A stretch of 64,000 nt of DNA from Rallus limicola. Its lineage: Eukaryota > Chordata > Aves > Gruiformes > Rallidae. Both the position numbers and the translations under genes were made by a program. Of this stretch, positions 1-11,145 are shown in pieces. The stretch covers positions 4,962,001 to 5,026,000 of the forward strand of contig JAKCOZ010000008.1 of assembly GCA_022605955.1 (NCBI GenBank), given 5' to 3'. The notes under the pieces were generated by a model that ran no database searches, was not told where the DNA came from, and saw only the letters and a list, made by a program, of their open reading frames with translations. How positions within the stretch are numbered: position 1 is the first letter of the stretch; each line of letters begins with the position of its first letter.

Positions 1-2072
1 ACCAAATTACCATATTCTTTTTTCAAAATAACATTCTGATTATTTTTGACCCAACTTAATATTCAGTCTAAAAGTGCCAAGAAGAGAGATTATTTCAATT
101 TAAACTCTATTTAGCCCAGTGCAAGAGAAAAACAGTAAAGACCAACATACATTGGATAATAATTAAAGTGTGCTCTGCAGTTTAAAAATTAATGTACAAC
201 TGTTGTACTATCATCATTATTGTTTTCTTTTAAATTTAAAAAAAAAAAGGTTTACTAATACTAGGTTGAGAGGAGTCAATACCAAGTTAAAAGAGCCTAG
301 AGTAGAATTTCTCATCCTGTTAGCCCCTGGCACAATTTCACTGCAGGTGATCTATTAAACAACAGCAAAACCCAAAATGATCAAGGGACTATTAAAATAA
401 AATATTAGGTTCATGAAAGAAGGCAGTGAAATACAGAATCTAGAGACTTTCATCACTAAAAAGACTTAATCTATTCATTTCAGCAGAGAACGTGTCTAAA
501 TGGCAAAGAATGATCTGAAGTATCCTGCCATCTCATCCACACAGGAGGCACAAAACGGTAGCTGTTGTGCAAACTATCCAAGCTTAAACAGCATAAACAC
601 TTCCTGAAGGTCTTGCTTTTAGGATTATCAGGACAAATCAGTCTCAGACTTTGGTCCTAGAGATGTAACACTGAAAATTACCTATAATAATGACCTGTAC
701 AGGACCAACATCTGCTTGTCCATTTCGAATTGGGTTGGTAGTTGGTTTTGTTTTAGATATGTCTTCTGTAAAACTGAATGGGGATGCCATTACCTCCTGC
801 TGTAGTTCCCTGAAGTCATATTGATGAAGGCAAGAAGCGAGTATTTTAATTTTTTAAAGTTATTTTAATATCAGGAATGAGACATCGATGACTAAACTAA
901 TAAACCACCCTGACTTAACACACTGGTACTCCCTGATACTTCAATACAATGCCAATGACAAATTTAGAAAAAGACAGTAGGAAAAGGCAGGTTTGTGTTT
1001 AGTATATGTATGAAATGCAACCCTGCAAACAAAATGGTGAATGGTGACAGTGTCATTATCTTGCTTTTAGGCCTTTAAAATACCAAAGATTAAAAAAAAA
1101 ACCTAAAAATCACTGGGCCAGCTGACCAACTCTTTCCAAACATGCAAGAGTGCTCTTACTTTAAGTGCTGCACTTAAGATGATGGTCAAAATGGAACACT
1201 GACTAGTTAACATGAATGAAATCAAGCAAAATTCCTTCTCAGGAGCCTCTGAATGCACAGCTGTATTCTGCTAAGTCAGGTGAAAACAGTCAGTAGCACT
1301 AAAAAGAAAGGGAAAACCAGAAAGTCCAGAATATATCCAGACCTCATTTTTAGAATGCCAAATGAATATACATATGCTAGCATATCCAAACTTGCATAGA
1401 ATGAAAATAAATTTATTTCAGTTCTGCAGAGACTGAAGAGGAATAACAAATGCTCTGCATTCATATAACTCTCATTGCTGAGAGTTAATGTGGGCTTGGA
1501 GGAAGAACCTCAAATCTGACTGATATTTCTCATGTATTCAATAAAAATAGAAGGAAGGGTAGAAAGAAAGAAAGAAAGAACCACCACAAATAACCACAAC
1601 AAAAGCAGACCACGGAAAATCCAGGTGAAGAAAACTAAGAGAAGTTCTATTAGTTGTTGATGGTTGCTGTGGTGCAGGACACCTCCATCCTGTTTGGAAT
1701 AACCTTTCTCTGAAAGTCAAAATACTATAGAAATTACAGGCAGTTGCAGCTGGGAACAAAGTTCTGCAAGCATGTATTAATCTTGTGCAGCTATAGACTA
1801 TGGGATGATGTCAGTCTATGACACCAGAGGTGGTGGCCTTTTTTTTTTTAATTGATCTTGGCTTGTCCTAATTCATGTCCAATAAAAGAAGGTTTGAGTG
1901 GCCAAGAAATAAAATCACATAATAATACAGCTATTAGGGTCAGGCCTTTTTCTCTTCATGGTCTTTGCCTACAGGCTTCCTACACAAGAAGCCCAACAAG
2001 GCTGGAAAATAGAATGCATGTCTCTAAAACCCTAGCCCTCTGGATTTACACAGTGGAATACTCTTTGGGTGA
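1..2072. other. Upstream intergenic DNA, no gene seen
   Basis: AT-rich, CpG-poor sequence with stop codons in every frame at short intervals. The longest open frames (62-73 codons) show no recognisable domain and have no exon-like borders. The only simple repeat of note is a GAAA tetranucleotide run (five units) at 1561-1580. In mammals the gene upstream of TMEM163 in head-to-head orientation is ACMSD. I looked for exons of it on the minus strand here and recognised none. Confidence 0.6.
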
Positions 2073-2334
2073 AAGAGGTGCGTGGTGGTTTGGCCCTGGC
2101 CAGAGGCCAAATGCCCACCAAGCCGCTCGCTCACTCCCCTTCAGCCGAAAAGGGGAGACAATACATTTTTGGAAGCTTAGGCCCTGAGATAAGGACAGAG
2201 GGATCACTCTCCAATTATTGCAATGGGCAAAACAGACTCGGCACAGAATAAAAGAAAGTGATTTATTACAACTACGACTAATACACCCAGTGAACCGGAA
2301 TGAGATAAGAGTAAGAAGTGGCCAGGTCTTAAAG

Positions 2335-2595
2335 CACCTTCCCCCCACCCCTCCCCTTCTTAGCAAACTTAAACTTCATCACGGTTTTACTCCCTTCTTC
2401 CCCCCCAACATGGCACGGGGAGGGGCAGGGAATAGGGAGTGAGGTTCCGGTGGTACCAGTTGCTTTCCTTCCCCAGATCTTAACACTTCTACTTCCCCCC
2501 CACCCCTCGCCTCTTAGCGCCCTTAGCTTTAATCATCAACTTTGCTCCCTTCTTCCTTCCCATCGCAGCATCAGGAGGTGCAGGGAATGGGGAGT
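2335..2595. repeat. Diverged two-copy tandem repeat, unit about 155 bp
   Basis: Two related blocks lie 154-155 bases apart inside the ERV-type repeat: about 2335-2441 and 2489-2595. Each starts with a C run followed by acccct and a ctt/agc segment, has a central 'ctcccttcttcc' segment, and ends with cagggaat-gggagtg. They differ by substitutions and small indels, so the duplication is old. Similar internal C-rich repetition is typical of this class of avian repeat. Confidence 0.7.
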
Positions 2596-2649
2596 GGGGG
2601 GGTTTCAGTCCGTTCCGCCTGAGTTGTCTTCTGTCTCAGCTTGGGGGGA

Positions 2650-2685
2650 GGGGGGGGGGGGAGTTCCACACACACACACACACAC
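2650..2685. repeat. G12 homopolymer next to a (CA)n microsatellite
   Basis: Twelve consecutive G at 2650-2661, preceded by another G6, are followed within five bases by about nine and a half CA units at 2667-2685. Both are slippage-prone and could be length-variable between individuals. They sit inside the ERV-type repeat. Confidence 0.9.
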
Positions 2686-2800
2686 TTCCCTTATGGCGCC
2701 GTGGGGTCCCACCCAGGCGAGAGTCGTATCCACGAACTTCTGCAGCGTGAGTCCTTTCCATCGGGGAGTCATCTCCTCACCACAGGCCTCTTAGCAGTTT

Positions 2801-5259
2801 CCAGCTGCTGTGATATGTCAGTCTTTCTGCTTGTTAGTAGCTAGCTTGTATAAATGATCTGAAAGGATCTTCATTCTAGATCTGCTTAATATTTTGAACT
2901 TGTATTTGCTAAATGCAGAGTATATTCCTTCTCACATGAGCTCATGTTTGAAAGCACTGAAGAGAGCAATTCAAAAGAAACCATAATACTCTCTGCAAGT
3001 CTTGTATTCTTCTCTATAGCCTGAACACTATAGCTTTTATACAAATAGAGACAGCTGCAGCCCCTGCCAGACACAGCTTCATGTAAGAACAGCAATGAGA
3101 ACTGGGAAAAAAAAAAAAAAGAGAAAAAAAAGAAAAACTGAACATATTAAAGTTTGAAACTTGTGGTTTGGTGTTCCTAGTTCCTGTATTGCTCCAAATA
3201 ATTTGGAAATGTACTACTTTTTAAATAACTGGAATTAGCAATCTCCAGACATTTTCCTCTTGGGTTAACTTCAGGAAGTTGTAAGAATACCAAAATATCT
3301 TAGAGAGACTTACAGAAAGGAGATACTGTCCAGTGAGAGTCACTAGTGAATTTTCCATTTATGCAAGAAATAACAAAGTTCCTCCTGGAATGGATGAGAT
3401 ACAGACTTCTCTCCCTAAAGGAGGAGGGATCCTGCAATGATTGCATTAGAGAGTGTTCTATCCATTGCAGCAGTTTCAAGTGACTCTTCATGGCTTGTAG
3501 TGGATGCACTCTCCATTGGAGTGCCTATCCTCAAACTTACTCACCAAAGGCTTCTCTATCCCTGCCAGGTCCCAGAAAGTGATTTGGCCCCAATCTCATC
3601 TCTAACCAGGTTAAAAATCTGCTTCTAGTCATTCAAAGATTTTCACTTTACAAACACATTTTTAGTGAGGACATGGCAAGTAACAAAAGCCAAGTCTTCA
3701 TTCATCTCACACACATACACATATGGATCTCTTGCTTCGCCCATGTTCAAGGTCACCAGAGCTTAACAGTCCATAAAGAAGTTACTGGTTTCCATCCCTC
3801 CCTACCTCTGCCCAAATCCCCAGAATAACACTTCCCTCAAAAGAACTCTTTTGTTACATTATGCACATGAGAACCTCTTTTGACAGTAACATCAAATAGG
3901 CAGTCTGTAGTTTAGTATCCATTACATGAGGGAAAGGAAAATACTTTGGACATTGCTTGTATTCATATTAATGCTGATCCCACTGGAAGAGTAAGAGCTC
4001 TGGTATCACAAATCAGGATAGGGTAGCTAAGGATGAAGGTGAAATTTAGGTGAGAGACAAGGCGACTTCAAAACACATTTCATATAATAAGCAGATTATA
4101 CACAAAGAAATCATAAGATTAGGTAAAAAGCAAACACAAATCCCTTGCCCCACAACAACCATTTCCATTCCACAGGTCTGTCAGAATGACAATCAGTTTC
4201 TAAAACAAAATTTTATGTCACTTACCTTAATATTCACTTACGTACACTTTTTCTAATAATTAATTCTTTAAAATACAGATGAAAAGGTTTAGATTAGCAT
4301 TTCACATTAAAAGACAGTTTTTAAAATTAAAACAATTTTATAGTGATGTTTCACTAACCATTCCCAGATAGATACTACTAAACTACTGCAAAACTTTTTT
4401 TAAAGCTGACATCAACAAGATTGTGTGAGTTTATAAAACCATGTCCCTGTGCTAGCATAAATATTAATTTCCTGCTGGCGTTTCTATACTTCCCAAATTT
4501 GCTAATTTGTCAGAAGAGAAAAGCGACCTGATCGTCATATATCTTAAATGGGGATTATCTGCATTCATAACTGAGGACCTGAGCTGCAATGTCCAATTGT
4601 CTTCTAATATTTTCCTAGACAAAACACCATACAGTTTCAAAATTTATCTGCATGCTAGTGAGCATGGAACTGTGAGACTGCTGGCACAGAAAATGCTTTT
4701 GCTTATTTGCATCTTGCTATCTAGTCATTAGAAACCAGCAGAGAAGAAGAAAGCAGCTGTGGCATAGATCCATCAGTAAAATACACACACACACCCCCCT
4801 TTCTGTTCTCAGGGTTTAGGTTTTTCTCCCTACATTCTTCTGCAGCCCTAGGAACAGCAGGTGAGCTAACCGACAATGGTCCTGGACAACAGCAAGTCTC
4901 CAGCTCTCATCCCATGCTTCAACACTAGTCTGCTATATGTTCTAGGAGAGCTTGTAGGCTCGTATTGGTAAAACCAGCTGTTGGCGTAACAAAACGTCAG
5001 TGCTGAGGGGTCTGAGAGGCACATATGTGTGTGGGGACTCAGCCCTGCTTCTCAAAAAGGGCTTCAGTCTAAGGAGAATGAGCAAGTCCCCCAGCAAAGG
5101 AAAGCACTGGGTTTTTACCTGTGTGAGGGGAGGGGAGGTGGAGGGGGCCGCTTTTCACAGGTCCAGCACTCACAGCCCTCAGGAGTGGCACGAGGTGTTT
5201 GCCTCACGCTCTGTTGCACAAGGGCTCCAGGTTTGGACAGTCATTGGGCAACTCTTCCC
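2801..5259. other. Upstream intergenic DNA between ERV repeat and CpG island
   Basis: AT-rich single-copy-looking DNA with no recognisable exon or repeat family. A pure-A/A-rich run lies around 3104-3136 and a short CA run at 4782-4795. G+C content rises from about 5000 toward the CpG island. A 'cagcaggtgagct' donor-like motif occurs near 4857, but there is no supporting coding frame, so no exon is called. Confidence 0.5.
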
Positions 5260-5468
5260 CCTGAGAGAGCCGGTACCGACAGAGGAGGAAAGCTGAGCCC
5301 TTCATGGCGAGGGGAGATCGAGAGGCCTCCCGCTTCCTCGGCCAGCTCCGGGAACTTACTTTAAGCCCAAGATCCAGCCGCACCTTCGGCAGATGCCCGC
5401 CGGCTCTCTAGGGAGAAGAGCGCCTGAAGCGACCCATCAGAGCTCTTCCCGCCACCTCTCCTGCCCCA

Positions 5469-5475
5469 CACGTCA
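5469..5475 (-). promoter_or_regulatory. CRE-like half site (TGACGTG on minus strand)
   Basis: CACGTCA on the + strand, whose reverse TGACGTG is a one-base variant of the CREB/ATF site, inside the CpG island about 370 bases upstream of the start codon. Short motif; occurrence by chance in G+C-rich DNA is possible. Confidence 0.3.
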
Positions 5476-5568
5476 CTCCGCACGGGGGCGAGCTGCCGCC
5501 CAGACCCGGCTCCCGCCTCCGCCCCGCTGCGGAGCTGGGCGCCGCTCCCGCCGCCGGAGGTGCTCCCC

Positions 5569-5577
5569 GGGGCGGGG
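5569..5577 (+). promoter_or_regulatory. GC box (Sp/KLF site)
   Basis: GGGGCGGGG, an exact Sp1/KLF-type GC box, about 270 bases upstream of the TMEM163 start codon in the CpG island. This is common in TATA-less promoters. Confidence 0.45.
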
Positions 5578-5647
5578 AGGGGAGGGCAGCGCGGGGAGGC
5601 GGCACCATTCTCCCACCTGCCCCCCCTTCCTCCTCCCGCCGCCGGCG

Positions 5648-5731
5648 ATGTTAGTGATGAGGCGGCCGCGAGGAGCGGCTGGCGGGGAGCAGCCGGAGGA
5701 GTTTGTTTGCTGCCTCTCCCCATCTCCCTGA
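5648..5731 (+). other. Upstream ORF 1 in the likely 5' UTR (27 codons)
   Basis: An ATG at 5648 (G at -3, T at +4; a second in-frame ATG at 5657) opens a 27-codon frame ending in TGA at 5729-5731. That stop overlaps another ATG at 5731 that opens a two-codon uORF (ATG CTC TGA, 5731-5739). If transcription starts upstream of 5648, ribosomes would meet these before the main start. The peptide has no recognisable feature. Whether it lies in the mRNA depends on the unknown transcription start. Confidence 0.4.
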
Positions 5732-5780
5732 TGCTCTGAGCCGGAGTCTCCTCCTCTCCCCGGGCTCGCACCCGGGCTGG

Positions 5781-5998
5781 ATGCTCCGCTCGTTTCTCGC
5801 TTCGCTACCACAGTCGCCAGCCGCTTCCCGCCGCCCCGCAAGAAATGGAGCCGTCTGCTGCCCCTCTGGACACCACTCCGGACCCTGCCATCGTGCAACC
5901 CCCCGGGGCCAGCGCGCCGGTGCCCCCGCGGGAGCAGCAGCAGGAGCAGCTACGGATCGGGGAGAGCGGGCAGTTCAGCGAGGGGCTGGAGGACAGAG
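5781..5998 (+). other. Upstream ORF 3 overlapping the main start codon
   Basis: An ATG at 5781 in weak context (T at -3, C at +4) opens a frame shifted relative to TMEM163. It does not stop before the main ATG. Through the spliced exon 1/exon 2 junction it would run on to a TGA at 11180-11182 in exon 2, about 84 codons in all. Translation from it would bypass the main start, so it would be inhibitory. The main ATG at 5845 has the better context (G at -3, G at +4). Confidence 0.4.
5845..5998 (+). CDS. TMEM163: TMEM163 exon 1: cytosolic N-terminus of zinc transporter
   Basis: TMEM163 (SV31) is a membrane protein of synaptic vesicles, endosomes/lysosomes and the plasma membrane that binds and moves zinc. 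It is related to the CDF/SLC30 family. This exon gives residues 1-51 plus the first base of Gly52. The ATG is chosen because its frame joins exon 2 in phase and its context is strong. Residues 1-35 are Pro/Ala/Gln-rich and probably disordered. From about residue 36 the segment ending GESGQFSEGLEDR is nearly identical to the human protein as I recall it (SESGQFSDGLEDR). The stretch before the conserved core is about 16 residues shorter than in human. The donor is AG|gtgagc at 5999. The frame happens to stay open into intron 1 to 6453, but similarity to TMEM163 stops exactly at the donor. Confidence 0.93.
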
Positions 5999-8900
5999 GT
6001 GAGCACCTGCCCGTCCCTCATCCCGCACCTACCTCCCTGCACGCTGCCCTCTTCTTTGGCATGCCCCATCACCTCCCCTCTGTCCAGAGAAGCCCGACTC
6101 CCATCCCCGACAGCTTTTCTACGTCCTCCCTGCAGCACCCTCACTCCTCTCTCTCCTGGACACCCGCCTCCTCCTCATTCCGCCACAGCAGCCCTTCTTG
6201 CCCACTCTTCCTCAGCCCTGGCAGCCTCACGCCGACTCCTGCTCTCTTAACTACCCCCACCAGAAGCTCTCTGCTCTCAGCCGCCCGCCCTGCTTCTCAG
6301 AGCCCCAGTTTGCTCTGGACTCTCTTTCTCTTCCCTCACCCCAGTTCCCTACACCTCGCCGCAACCCTGGGCTCCCACGGTGTGCGGGCCTGCAGGCCCC
6401 GCTCCCGCCCTGCCCCTACCACCGCCTCAGCACCCTCCGATCGCTTCCCCTGAACCCGCTGCTGGCACTCGCTAACTTTCCTTCCCCCACGCTCCGCCCT
6501 CGAAGCTTTCCCCCTTTTTAGTTCCCGTGCGAGCACCCCGCGACAGCTTTGAAATATTTTTATAAACTCTATTCGTGGCTGTTCCCACCTCGCCCAAAAA
6601 CTTGCCTGCCTGATGAGGGAACGGGTGCCGGCGGCACATGGCGACGCTCCCCCTCCACAGGCGAGAGGGAGAGCCTGGGCTGAGGGGCGCAGGTGGCGGC
6701 AGGGGCTCAGGAGGCTCTCGGGAGGAGCAGGAAGTGCCAGTGCCGGAGGTTAAATCGCCGCTGAAAAGCGGGGGGAGGCCGCTAAGGTAACCTGCCGCTG
6801 GGGCTTGTGGCTGCCGCCTTCCGAGCAGGGGGCTCAACGGGGGCGTTCCTGTGGTGCTCCGCTATAGCCCAGGCTGGGTAGCGAAGTCAGGGCGCTTATC
6901 TTACTCCTAGTCTCCCTTCCCCTACAGTATAATGAACACCTACATAACTAATTTTTAAATATTTGCCGGGGATTGAAAGCTTCCCACTTCCAAACGTCGA
7001 TACTCTTTAATGTGAAGCACACCCAATACGGGCATCTGTTAATGGTGTGTGAGGCACTCACCTGCTGCCCATAAAGGCAGCTGCCATTTTAACCCTCTCT
7101 GTTTCCCTGATCTCAGCAACGTCTCCAGGCTCCTCTTCCACACAACTTGTCTCCATTTTTTGTTTCACATATAGGGTTTCTTTAGCCTCTTGTCTTTTTG
7201 TCCTTTCTGGTTTTGTTTTCAGCATCCTTTTTGTGTTTTTGGTCTTTGTCCCATTCTGCATGTAGCCCTTGTATCTCCCATTCTTTTCCCAGCTTTTCAA
7301 ATGCTTTTCCCTGCTCACAAATCATAGGCATAAAGTACAGAAGTAAAGGGGAAGAGCAGTCACCATCTTCCCTGACAGGTTTTGGTCGTGTTGGGGCTGG
7401 GCATAGTCCTTTTTCAAGGGGTACTCTCACTGCTAGTGGCAGATGACAGACATTATGACTGACAGCAATTTGAGGCTTCAGTTCTGTTTCAAATAACAGG
7501 AACTGGGAATTTTGAATATGGTTTAAACATGGGATTTTGCAGAAATTTTTAATTTGTTCCCAGTATGACAGAGCCAAAGATGAAAGCTATCCCTTTTGGT
7601 ATTAAGGGTAATTCCAGAAATGGAGAGTGTCTTTTGTACCTAACTTTATCTCTTTCTAGGAGGGAGATGAGATTAAAGCTGCAGATTCTATTTCCTTCTC
7701 TTCCTTCACAGACTTTCTATGGCCCTTGCAGTATATTTCTTTTAGCCTTTCCTACAGCCACTGACTATCTACCTGGATAATTCCCAGCCATTGTAGAGGA
7801 AAATGTGATCTGCTTTTTGCAGGTTGTCCCTGTTGAAATTCTTACAGTCTGTCCTTTTAGATTGTATTTTTCTTATCATCCTTTCCAATGAATCATAGCA
7901 GATCCGGTTATAGAGATGATACTTCCATGTCTGCTAAAAATAAAAACTAACCCTAAATAGTGGAACAAGATACTTGCTCTTTAAGAGCCAGATCCAAAAT
8001 CAGTGATAATTTTGTGGATGGGGTCCTTAAATTAACATCTTTGATGAACAGTTTTTCTATTAGTCTTATCTCTTCCACAAATTCCAACTTGACATTTAAA
8101 AATGATCCCTTAGCCAAATAGAAAAGTACTTCTGGTAAGTCAGCATATGGTAAAGAATATCCTAGAATCACTTCACAAATATGCCAAGCTTGTGTTCTGC
8201 AACTGTTAGGAAGGTTTTTTTCTCCTTCTGATTTTTTTGTGGGAAGAAAATCTGTTAATATATGAAGGTACTGAAAGATAAAGTAAAAATCCAGTGGATT
8301 TACCCAGTTCATCATCTTTTCTTTACCTTGAGGATATCTGTGTGTTAAATAAATTAATGGCAATAAAATTATTCAGTATGTTAATTTTAGGGCATCAGAA
8401 TTTTATCAGCAGATACTAGTTTTTTATTTTTGTAGCATTGCAGGTCATAGTGAAATATTATCTTTTAGCATCCTGTGGATGCTTAAAACTTGTTTTCTTA
8501 TGGTCAGTGGAGAAAATATGGAGGTTTACCTTGTGAATTATGTTACTGTGTGTAAATTAATGAGCTATTGTTGCTTCTAAATAATTTTCATGCTATGGGC
8601 TGGGTAGTCAAGTGAATGAGTTTGTGTTTTTGTGTGCTGTCCCCTAGGACACTCATAAGAATAATATGATCTTTCTCAGCGGTGAAAAATGGGAATAGAG
8701 AAAATTTATTTGAATTATTTTAGAAAGAAAGGGATCATGTTTCTGACAGCTAGAATATGCCAGCCATTTTGAGAGCGAGAGAAAGACACACACACACACG
8801 CAGCAGAAGTGGTTCAGTTCTAATAAGGATTGCAATCTCTGTCATACTGGACATATGCTTGACATTTGAGTAGTAATCAGCAGTGCTGCACTAGCTGTGG

Positions 8901-11145
8901 GACTTATTGTTCATTTTCCAATTTAATTAGGATATTATTTGATTTGTAAGTATCAACTGTGTATGTTGGACTTCCCAGGTAATAGTGAGCTGTAGCCATG
9001 AATTACAGGATGTCTGAAGAAAGAAACAGGTGAGGATATCTGGCATTCTGATCCATGCTTCTTTGACATTTGAAATATTAAGAATTAAAATTGGCTAAGA
9101 AAATATACTTTGCTTTGCATTCCAACAAGATTTGGGTTGTAATTTAAAGCCCTTGGTTGGAGAGGAGGCAGGAGGAGCGGACACAGAAAATGTGAGATGT
9201 AGTTTTTTTAGGGTTATATTAGTAGATATCTCTCCTATATTTCAAGATGTATTGTTAAATTACCTCATATCAGTCAGTAATTAAACTGCAACATTATATG
9301 TAGTGGCAGAGGATAGGCCAAACATTGGGAGGAAAAAAATTCTTCACACAAATGGAAGTAGGTTATGTGAGGCAGTTCTATCAGTAATAGACTCAAACCT
9401 TTCAGAGTTGCCATCTGGTAGTTTTCATGTATTAGACAAAGAATGGGCAAAATAAGAAACAAACATATAGGGCCCAGTAATTCTCCTGCATGCCAGTTTG
9501 CCAGTTTGCTTCAGAGAGGGGAGCATGTACTGCAAAAGTGAGGTAGTATTTTAAATTTTCGAAAAACAAAGTACAAGCATGAAATTCTCATAGTGGTTTT
9601 CTGAACTACCATAAAGTCACTCTGCTTTGTCATAATTGAGGTGAAACAAACATTAAGAATTTTTTCAAGAGGGCATGAATCCCACCAATTATGTCAGGAT
9701 TAGAACTCATAATTCTGACAGGCTTCATATGGCAGAATAAAATCTGGTTGCTCGAATTGTTACCACCTCTGGATGCCTGGCCCTCTGCTGACACATTGCC
9801 ACCCCGGAGGCAGAGATGTCTGATTCACTTCTGAACTGATTCCAAAACCATTGCAGTTTTCAGCCAGTATATTACAGTCAGTTGAAATTAATATCTGTTA
9901 ACGTTAATAAACTTGGTTAAACATGGTGTGTGTTCAGGAGTACACTGATAACCAGATCAGGTGTCCCTGCCTTGAATGTGGCAATAGTCATCAGTGAGAA
10001 ACCTGGGCAAGGTGAGGATAGTAACTGTTTCAGTTGTTGGTTTAATCTGCTAAATGGCCAGAGCCTCTGGTCTCAGTCCTTTGTTTAAGACATTAGTCCA
10101 GCTGCTGCAAGGTTGTGCTATTAAACCTGCACACCAATCCTATGCATTCAGTGCAGGCAAGTCCCTCTGAAAAGTGATCATCATCTAAGAGGAACCTCCC
10201 ACATCTTTTGGAGTAATTAATTAAGAGAGTTAAGTCATCAAGTCAGGTGTTCTTTCCAGTTAAGCAGATTTGAGCTGGAACTTGCTGGGAAAAAAGAATG
10301 GTTGCCTCAAATTAGGTGCATGTATTAAGCACAAAAGAATCTGGATGGGATAAACAAAAGGTAAGTATCTTAAATTATGAATGCACTTTAAAAGTGGCTT
10401 AAGACTCAGTCTGGAAGAATGAAAGCCAAAGAACATTGTTATTTTCTTTATTTTTAACCTGAATTCCTCTCTGTGTTTTTACATGAGTGGACAAAAGACT
10501 ACTACAAATGAAAGCATCAAAAAAAGAAAGCAATCCCATTCCCTTGTGTGCAACAGACATCCATGCTGATTGCAGTGATGACAGAATTAGTTCTTCAGTT
10601 AGTTCTAGTTGGGAATGTATTCTTATCTCACATGAAGGACATTATGCTTCCAGAGGATTTTATAACTCATAGTTTTAATTGTAAAGTATGCTTGCTTCTG
10701 CTTTGATACTCAATATATGCGGTATGCTCCTGTGTGCTAGTAAGTTACTGTGCATAGACTGGTGAGCATGAGTTTTTCTCCTATGTTAATTATGTTCAGG
10801 ATCCTGAAGTGCTGAAACAAGTTCTGATCTGAGTTAGTAGGAATACAAGTGAAAAATGTAGGAGATGTGAATTTCTGTAACTGCCTTAGAATAGATTTGC
10901 TCTTTTTTTAATGTGTGGATCTTTCTATGTAACATCAACACAACCTGTGTGTGCTCTCCTTCCTTACACATTTGTTTCTGGTGGCTTCATTTGCTTAACC
11001 TTAAGAATGTGAGCAGGATTTGGTTCTGTATTGATTCTATATGTAATATAAAATGTAAATATGTGATCTAGGTCTGAACTAGCACAACTGTGGTTTTAAA
11101 AGGAGCAATGTATTGTTCATACCCTCTTTGCTTATTGCTTATCAG
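5999..11145 (+). other. TMEM163: TMEM163 intron 1
   Basis: 5,147 bases, phase 1, gtgagc...ttatcag. The first 0.85 kb belongs to the CpG island; its stretch at 6001-6540 is markedly C/T-rich on the + strand. The rest is AT-rich and CpG-poor. Open frames of up to about 136 codons at 7182-7577 and 7953-8363 (both minus) show no domain I recognise and are treated as chance. A short CA run lies at about 8788-8799. A homeodomain-like TAATTAATTAA lies at 10214-10224. No repeat family is recognised. Confidence 0.85.

Larger units (their letters stand above)
2073..2800 (-). mobile_element. Avian ERV/LTR-associated repeat fragment, antisense to the gene
   Basis: The base composition changes abruptly here to C-rich on the + strand, with CpGs and C runs, against AT-rich flanks. 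The order of segments matches a high-copy avian LTR/endogenous-retrovirus-associated repeat I recognise in reverse orientation: a 'ggccctggccagaggcc' type segment, then a segment near 2197 reading 'gataaggacagagggatcac', then 'gggcaaaacagactcgg', then a tttatt stretch (reverse of AATAAA), then C-rich tandem units and 'cacgaacttctgcagcgtgagtcc'. No intact gag, pol or env frame is present, so it is a non-coding remnant. The family name is not assigned. Open frames inside it on both strands are incidental. Edges are approximate (about 30 bases). Confidence 0.6.
5260..6860 (+). promoter_or_regulatory. TMEM163: CpG-island promoter of TMEM163
   Basis: A sharply bounded G+C-rich, CpG-dense block surrounds the first coding exon and continues about 0.85 kb into intron 1. 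No TATA box is seen upstream of the ATG at 5845. A GC box and a CRE-like half site lie upstream. This is the usual architecture of a TATA-less vertebrate promoter with dispersed initiation. The transcription start cannot be fixed from sequence; a position somewhere in about 5400-5780 is plausible. Long open frames on both strands here (for example 5473-5898 minus and 6472-6837 minus) are a by-product of high G+C content and are not called as genes. Confidence 0.8.

Noticed and set aside
2046..2794. Several frames of 60-114 codons
   Set aside because: They lie in the ERV-type repeat, in non-coding repeat DNA; none shows an intact retroviral domain.
4846..4870. Possible non-coding first exon ending at a gtgagct donor
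   Set aside because: Single donor-like motif without promoter or frame support.
1..5000. Possible ACMSD exons upstream, expected from mammalian gene order
   Set aside because: No ACMSD-like peptide recognised on either strand; the gene probably lies beyond the left edge.
5361..5898. Minus-strand frames of 136 and 141 codons over the promoter
   Set aside because: They lie antisense in CpG-island DNA, where stop codons are rare; Arg/Gly/Pro-rich composition and no recognisable domain.
7182..7577. 131-codon minus-strand frame in intron 1
   Set aside because: No recognised family, Lys-rich end reflects a T/C-rich tract, no splice or promoter context.
7953..8363. 136-codon minus-strand frame in intron 1
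   Set aside because: AT-rich, no domain recognised, no start context or conserved motif; length is not exceptional for 64 kb searched in six frames.
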